Shown: positions 61,090-64,000 of the stretch, in pieces
Layout: every line of letters starts with the position of its first letter
How positions within the stretch are numbered: position 1 is the stretch's first letter
NCBI GenBank assembly: GCA_902729315.2
Contig: LR746266.1
Coordinates: forward strand, 4,846,759-4,910,758
Direction of reading: 5' to 3'
DNA length: 64,000 bases
Source: Spirodela intermedia
Taxonomy: Eukaryota > Streptophyta > Magnoliopsida > Alismatales > Araceae
Notes under the pieces: model-generated
Databases searched by the model: none
The model's input: the letters and a program-made list of their open reading frames with translations, nothing else
Told to the model about the DNA's origin: nothing
Position numbers and translations under genes: made by a program

Positions 61090-64000
61090 CTAATGTAAGG
61101 TAAGCATATGGGCCCTGAGGATTTGACTTATTTCCCTTAGTGTTTATTCCTTATGGCATATGATCATCTAGATTGTCCCTTATATTATTCGTTATGTGTT
61201 GTAAATATTTTAGGAAAAAAGGATCCATTTGGTGAAGATAAATTCATACCAAAGTTTTGAATTTTGACAAGGTCTAGATTGATATGAAGCTCATGAAGGC
61301 TTAGTACTTTTATGAATCTAGGAACTTCACTCACCCATACATCATTCTCCTTAAAGTCATATATTTGATACGCCAATATCAGCTATATATGTACAAATCA
61401 ATATCCCATATACTTGTCTTATAATGATTCCTTATGAATTTCTCTCTTAGACTCTTTTTGTGTTGCTTTTTCCTAGCATTATACCATCTCAGTATACAAG
61501 AAAAACTAGTTTATGATGCAAATATTTTGATGAAGTTAATAAATTAGATATTGGCTATTATTTAGGCACCTGATTTTTCTAGAAATTTTTTTATTAGTTG
61601 AATACTTTAAATTCACTTCTAACCAATCTTTGATATCTATACTTTCACATTATTTTCTGGTAGATCTACAAGGTTCTCTTTCTTCTCTTTTAAATTCCAG
61701 TTCCATCATAATTATGACTTATAAACCCTCCTTTTTATGATATTATGTTGTGATGTGCTTTTTTACCAGCTAGATTATCATTATCATTAGAAGCCATGGG
61801 GGAAGCAACCTTATTTTATTAAAATAATAGGACCCACTTTTATTGAATTCCTCAATAGAAAGTATCATAGAAAATAAAATTTCATCCTCATTTTATTAGG
61901 TAGCGAACTAGACCTTGACTCAAAAATTTAAGAATAAACATGTTAATCATGTGAAGTGGTAAAATCCAATACAAATTCCTAGACTTGATAACGCTCCATT
62001 TTTTTCAGTAATGGAATGAGACATCTTACCTTTAAGTGACCAAGATTCTTGAAGAGAAATCCAACATAGTATGAAATAAAAGAGGATCAAGTTCAATGGT
62101 TGTGTAATTAGATGAACAAGCATATTAAGTAGTAATTTTTCAGGATCTTTCATAGTAAAACAAAAACTAGTTTACTTTGCACCAAGAATCTTGTTTGCAA
62201 AGCACCAATGAAAACACATTTTGATTAGAAACTCTTACTTTTCTGAAATAATAAACCTTGAAGGTCATGTGCAAGGATTAAGAAAGAGTGCATGGCATTG
62301 GGATATTTGAATGATAAAATCATTAACATGCATGTTGAGATACATTTACCTAATGTATATGCCGATTGAGGTATGAAAGACAACTTTTTGTACCTGCTCA
62401 TTAAGTTACACAAAAGAAAATCTGTGATTATGTCAACTACTATGAGAAAATATTGTTGTATTTATATGTTATTTGTATTATTGATAATGTCAACTATTCA
62501 ATGAATTTGATACCAACAAAACCTAATAAAAAATATATATACTCCTTCTAGTGTTTGAGTTGTTTTCACAAACTGATGACATTCCAAACATCATTTTTTG
62601 TGCCCTACTATATTTTACATAAGGTTATATTTTTTATTAAATATTCATGAATAGACATATTATTAGTTATTTCCTTTGACCATCTCAACTCATTTCAATG
62701 TAAGATTAGTTATCTTGAATAGGCATATTATCAGTTATCTTGCAATGTCCACAACCTCAAAAGCTCTCCTTGAACATTGTCTTATTCTCAACAACAACAT
62801 AGTCGTTAATCAATTAGAGATGATTTTTTTACAGAATTCATAATTTTTTTATTCAAAATTTAATGATCCGTGAATAGTGTTGATGAAATTTTCATTGATT
62901 GAACGATTCTAATAGCTTGATTGTTGACCAATGCTCTACAAAAAATTAAGAGTAAAACAAATAAAAAAATAAAATTTTAACTCTAATAGAATTCGAATCT
63001 TCACCGATCACTTGGCTACATGATAGAGGGAGTTTACTAATTAGATGCATATCCTTGACCTAGTGATGTCATGGGGGTGTTTCATTCTTATAATATATGG
63101 ATATTTTAGATATAAAAATATTCTAAACCACATGTGTACAACTACTCCTTGCCTCATCCTTTAGAAGGGGAGTGATGTACACGTGTTCTACATGAGTCCA
63201 TTAACCACTCAAGGCCCTAGCTTGTGGCTCTCTTGATTGTGCTTTTGACTTGTGCAGCACCCTCTGGGTCCACTATTGAGTCCTAGTTGGCCAAATGGAT
63301 TCCACCTTTTTTCATTTTTTTTCATTTTATCTCAAAAATATGATTAAAAAATAATTATTTCTGTGTTAATGCCAATGATTAAATTCATCCAGCACATCTT
63401 TTCCTACCATGAAAAATCACCAATAACACTAGTACATAATATATGCTAAATATTTTAGGAAACAAGAATACCAAGAGTTTTGTTTTATTTTATTTTTCCT
63501 CCCCCTTGATGATTTTAGTTCCTCATGGATATTATCTTAAGGGCTTTTTGAATCATTAATGCAACATTACATAGTTTTTTGACATGTACCACCTCTTGAA
63601 AACCATCTTTGCCCTGGAACTTCATTATTGTTCATTTCCATTCATTAATAGTGTCCGGCTTGAGATGGCTATAGTGACAATTTTACCTACTACGAGACAA
63701 ATCGTCTAACCTTTAGAAGAAACATGCCCATTGGCTCGAAGGCCCATTTGATTTTGAATGCCATGATGGTTTTATCTTTCTTTAATTCGGAATTTCTTCA
63801 TTATTCATTTAATAGCAGCAAGATCAAAGCTTTCCACTATATCTGTACGATGATTATCTTTTGATCGTTTAGTACTTGCTATTTGAGATACAATTCCATA
63901 TTTATTTTTGGTCACGTACTTTGAATGCCACAAGGCTTCTTAGAAGGTTACATTGAGCCCATCCGAGAACAGTTTGTCCTAATTTATGCAGCAGCCCTTG
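61090..64000. other. AT-rich DNA, nothing identified
   Basis: Short frames only. The expected NAGS acetyltransferase exons were looked for by motif and not seen. Some of this is probably intron of the dead gene and some decayed transposon. Confidence 0.4.

Noticed and set aside
1-64000. CRISPR arrays, bacterial operons or tRNA genes
   Set aside because: No regularly spaced repeats of CRISPR type, no polycistronic layout and no complete tRNA cloverleaf that I could support by eye. A tRNAscan-type run would be decisive for tRNAs.

Overview
The window is nuclear DNA from a flowering plant. The genes are spliced and have plant-specific families: a SHORT-ROOT GRAS factor, large P-class PPR proteins, plant NDUFS4 and plastid-type N-acetylglutamate synthase. 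Several genes have very GC-rich 5' ends next to AT-rich introns, and the intergenic DNA is heavily decayed. This fits a monocot outside the grasses best, but the species cannot be fixed from the sequence alone.

Layout. (1) 0.4-5.1 kb, minus: 5' two thirds of a DNA polymerase kappa gene, leaving through the left edge. (2) 5.1-7.5 kb: a 71-75 bp minisatellite, an unidentified broken coding fragment, then little. (3) 7.6-10.0 kb, minus: intronless 805-aa PPR gene, apparent orthologue of Arabidopsis At2g16880. (4) 10-12 kb: a degenerate direct repeat and an inverted repeat. (5) 12.0-13.8 kb, minus: four-exon gene for a 245-aa protein I do not recognise. (6) 13.8-18.1 kb: gene-poor and repeat-like, becoming rich in GA/CT tracts. 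(7) 18.2-19.8 kb, plus: SHORT-ROOT, with two chained mini-uORFs directly before its start. (8) 19.8-24.1 kb: no gene supported. (9) 24.1-33.8 kb: RPS3A/eS1 (minus) and a DG1-like PPR gene (plus), head to head across 319 bp. (10) 35.6-36.2 kb, minus: tiny SVIP-like protein with a GC-AG intron. (11) 37.7-46.96 kb: F-box gene (minus) and mitochondrial complex I subunit NDUFS4 (plus), divergent. (12) 47.3-48.4 kb, minus: intronless DUF7950-type protein with a DLN motif. (13) 50.3-61.1 kb, plus: a dying N-acetylglutamate synthase (NAGS) locus. Exon 1 carries a frameshift at a G6 tract. About 8 kb of retrotransposon remains follow (Ty3/gypsy gag and RT, then Copia RT/RNase H). Three more recognisable NAGS exons then carry stops and frameshifts. 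(14) 61.1-64 kb: AT-rich, nothing identified.

The genes form no pathway cluster; this is ordinary plant synteny. POLK acts in DNA damage tolerance, the DG1-like protein in plastid gene expression, NDUFS4 in respiration, RPS3A in translation and SHORT-ROOT in root and leaf patterning. The most unusual parts are the NAGS relic stretched over more than 10 kb, the SHORT-ROOT leader (TGATG, then TAA-ATG), the sharp change to AT-rich DNA near 50.7-52.6 kb, and several spliceosomal or slippage-prone oddities. I found no CRISPR array or bacterial-type system, and no RNA gene I could support. Exon borders were derived by hand from reading frame, GT/AG sites and remembered family sequences; no database search was run.
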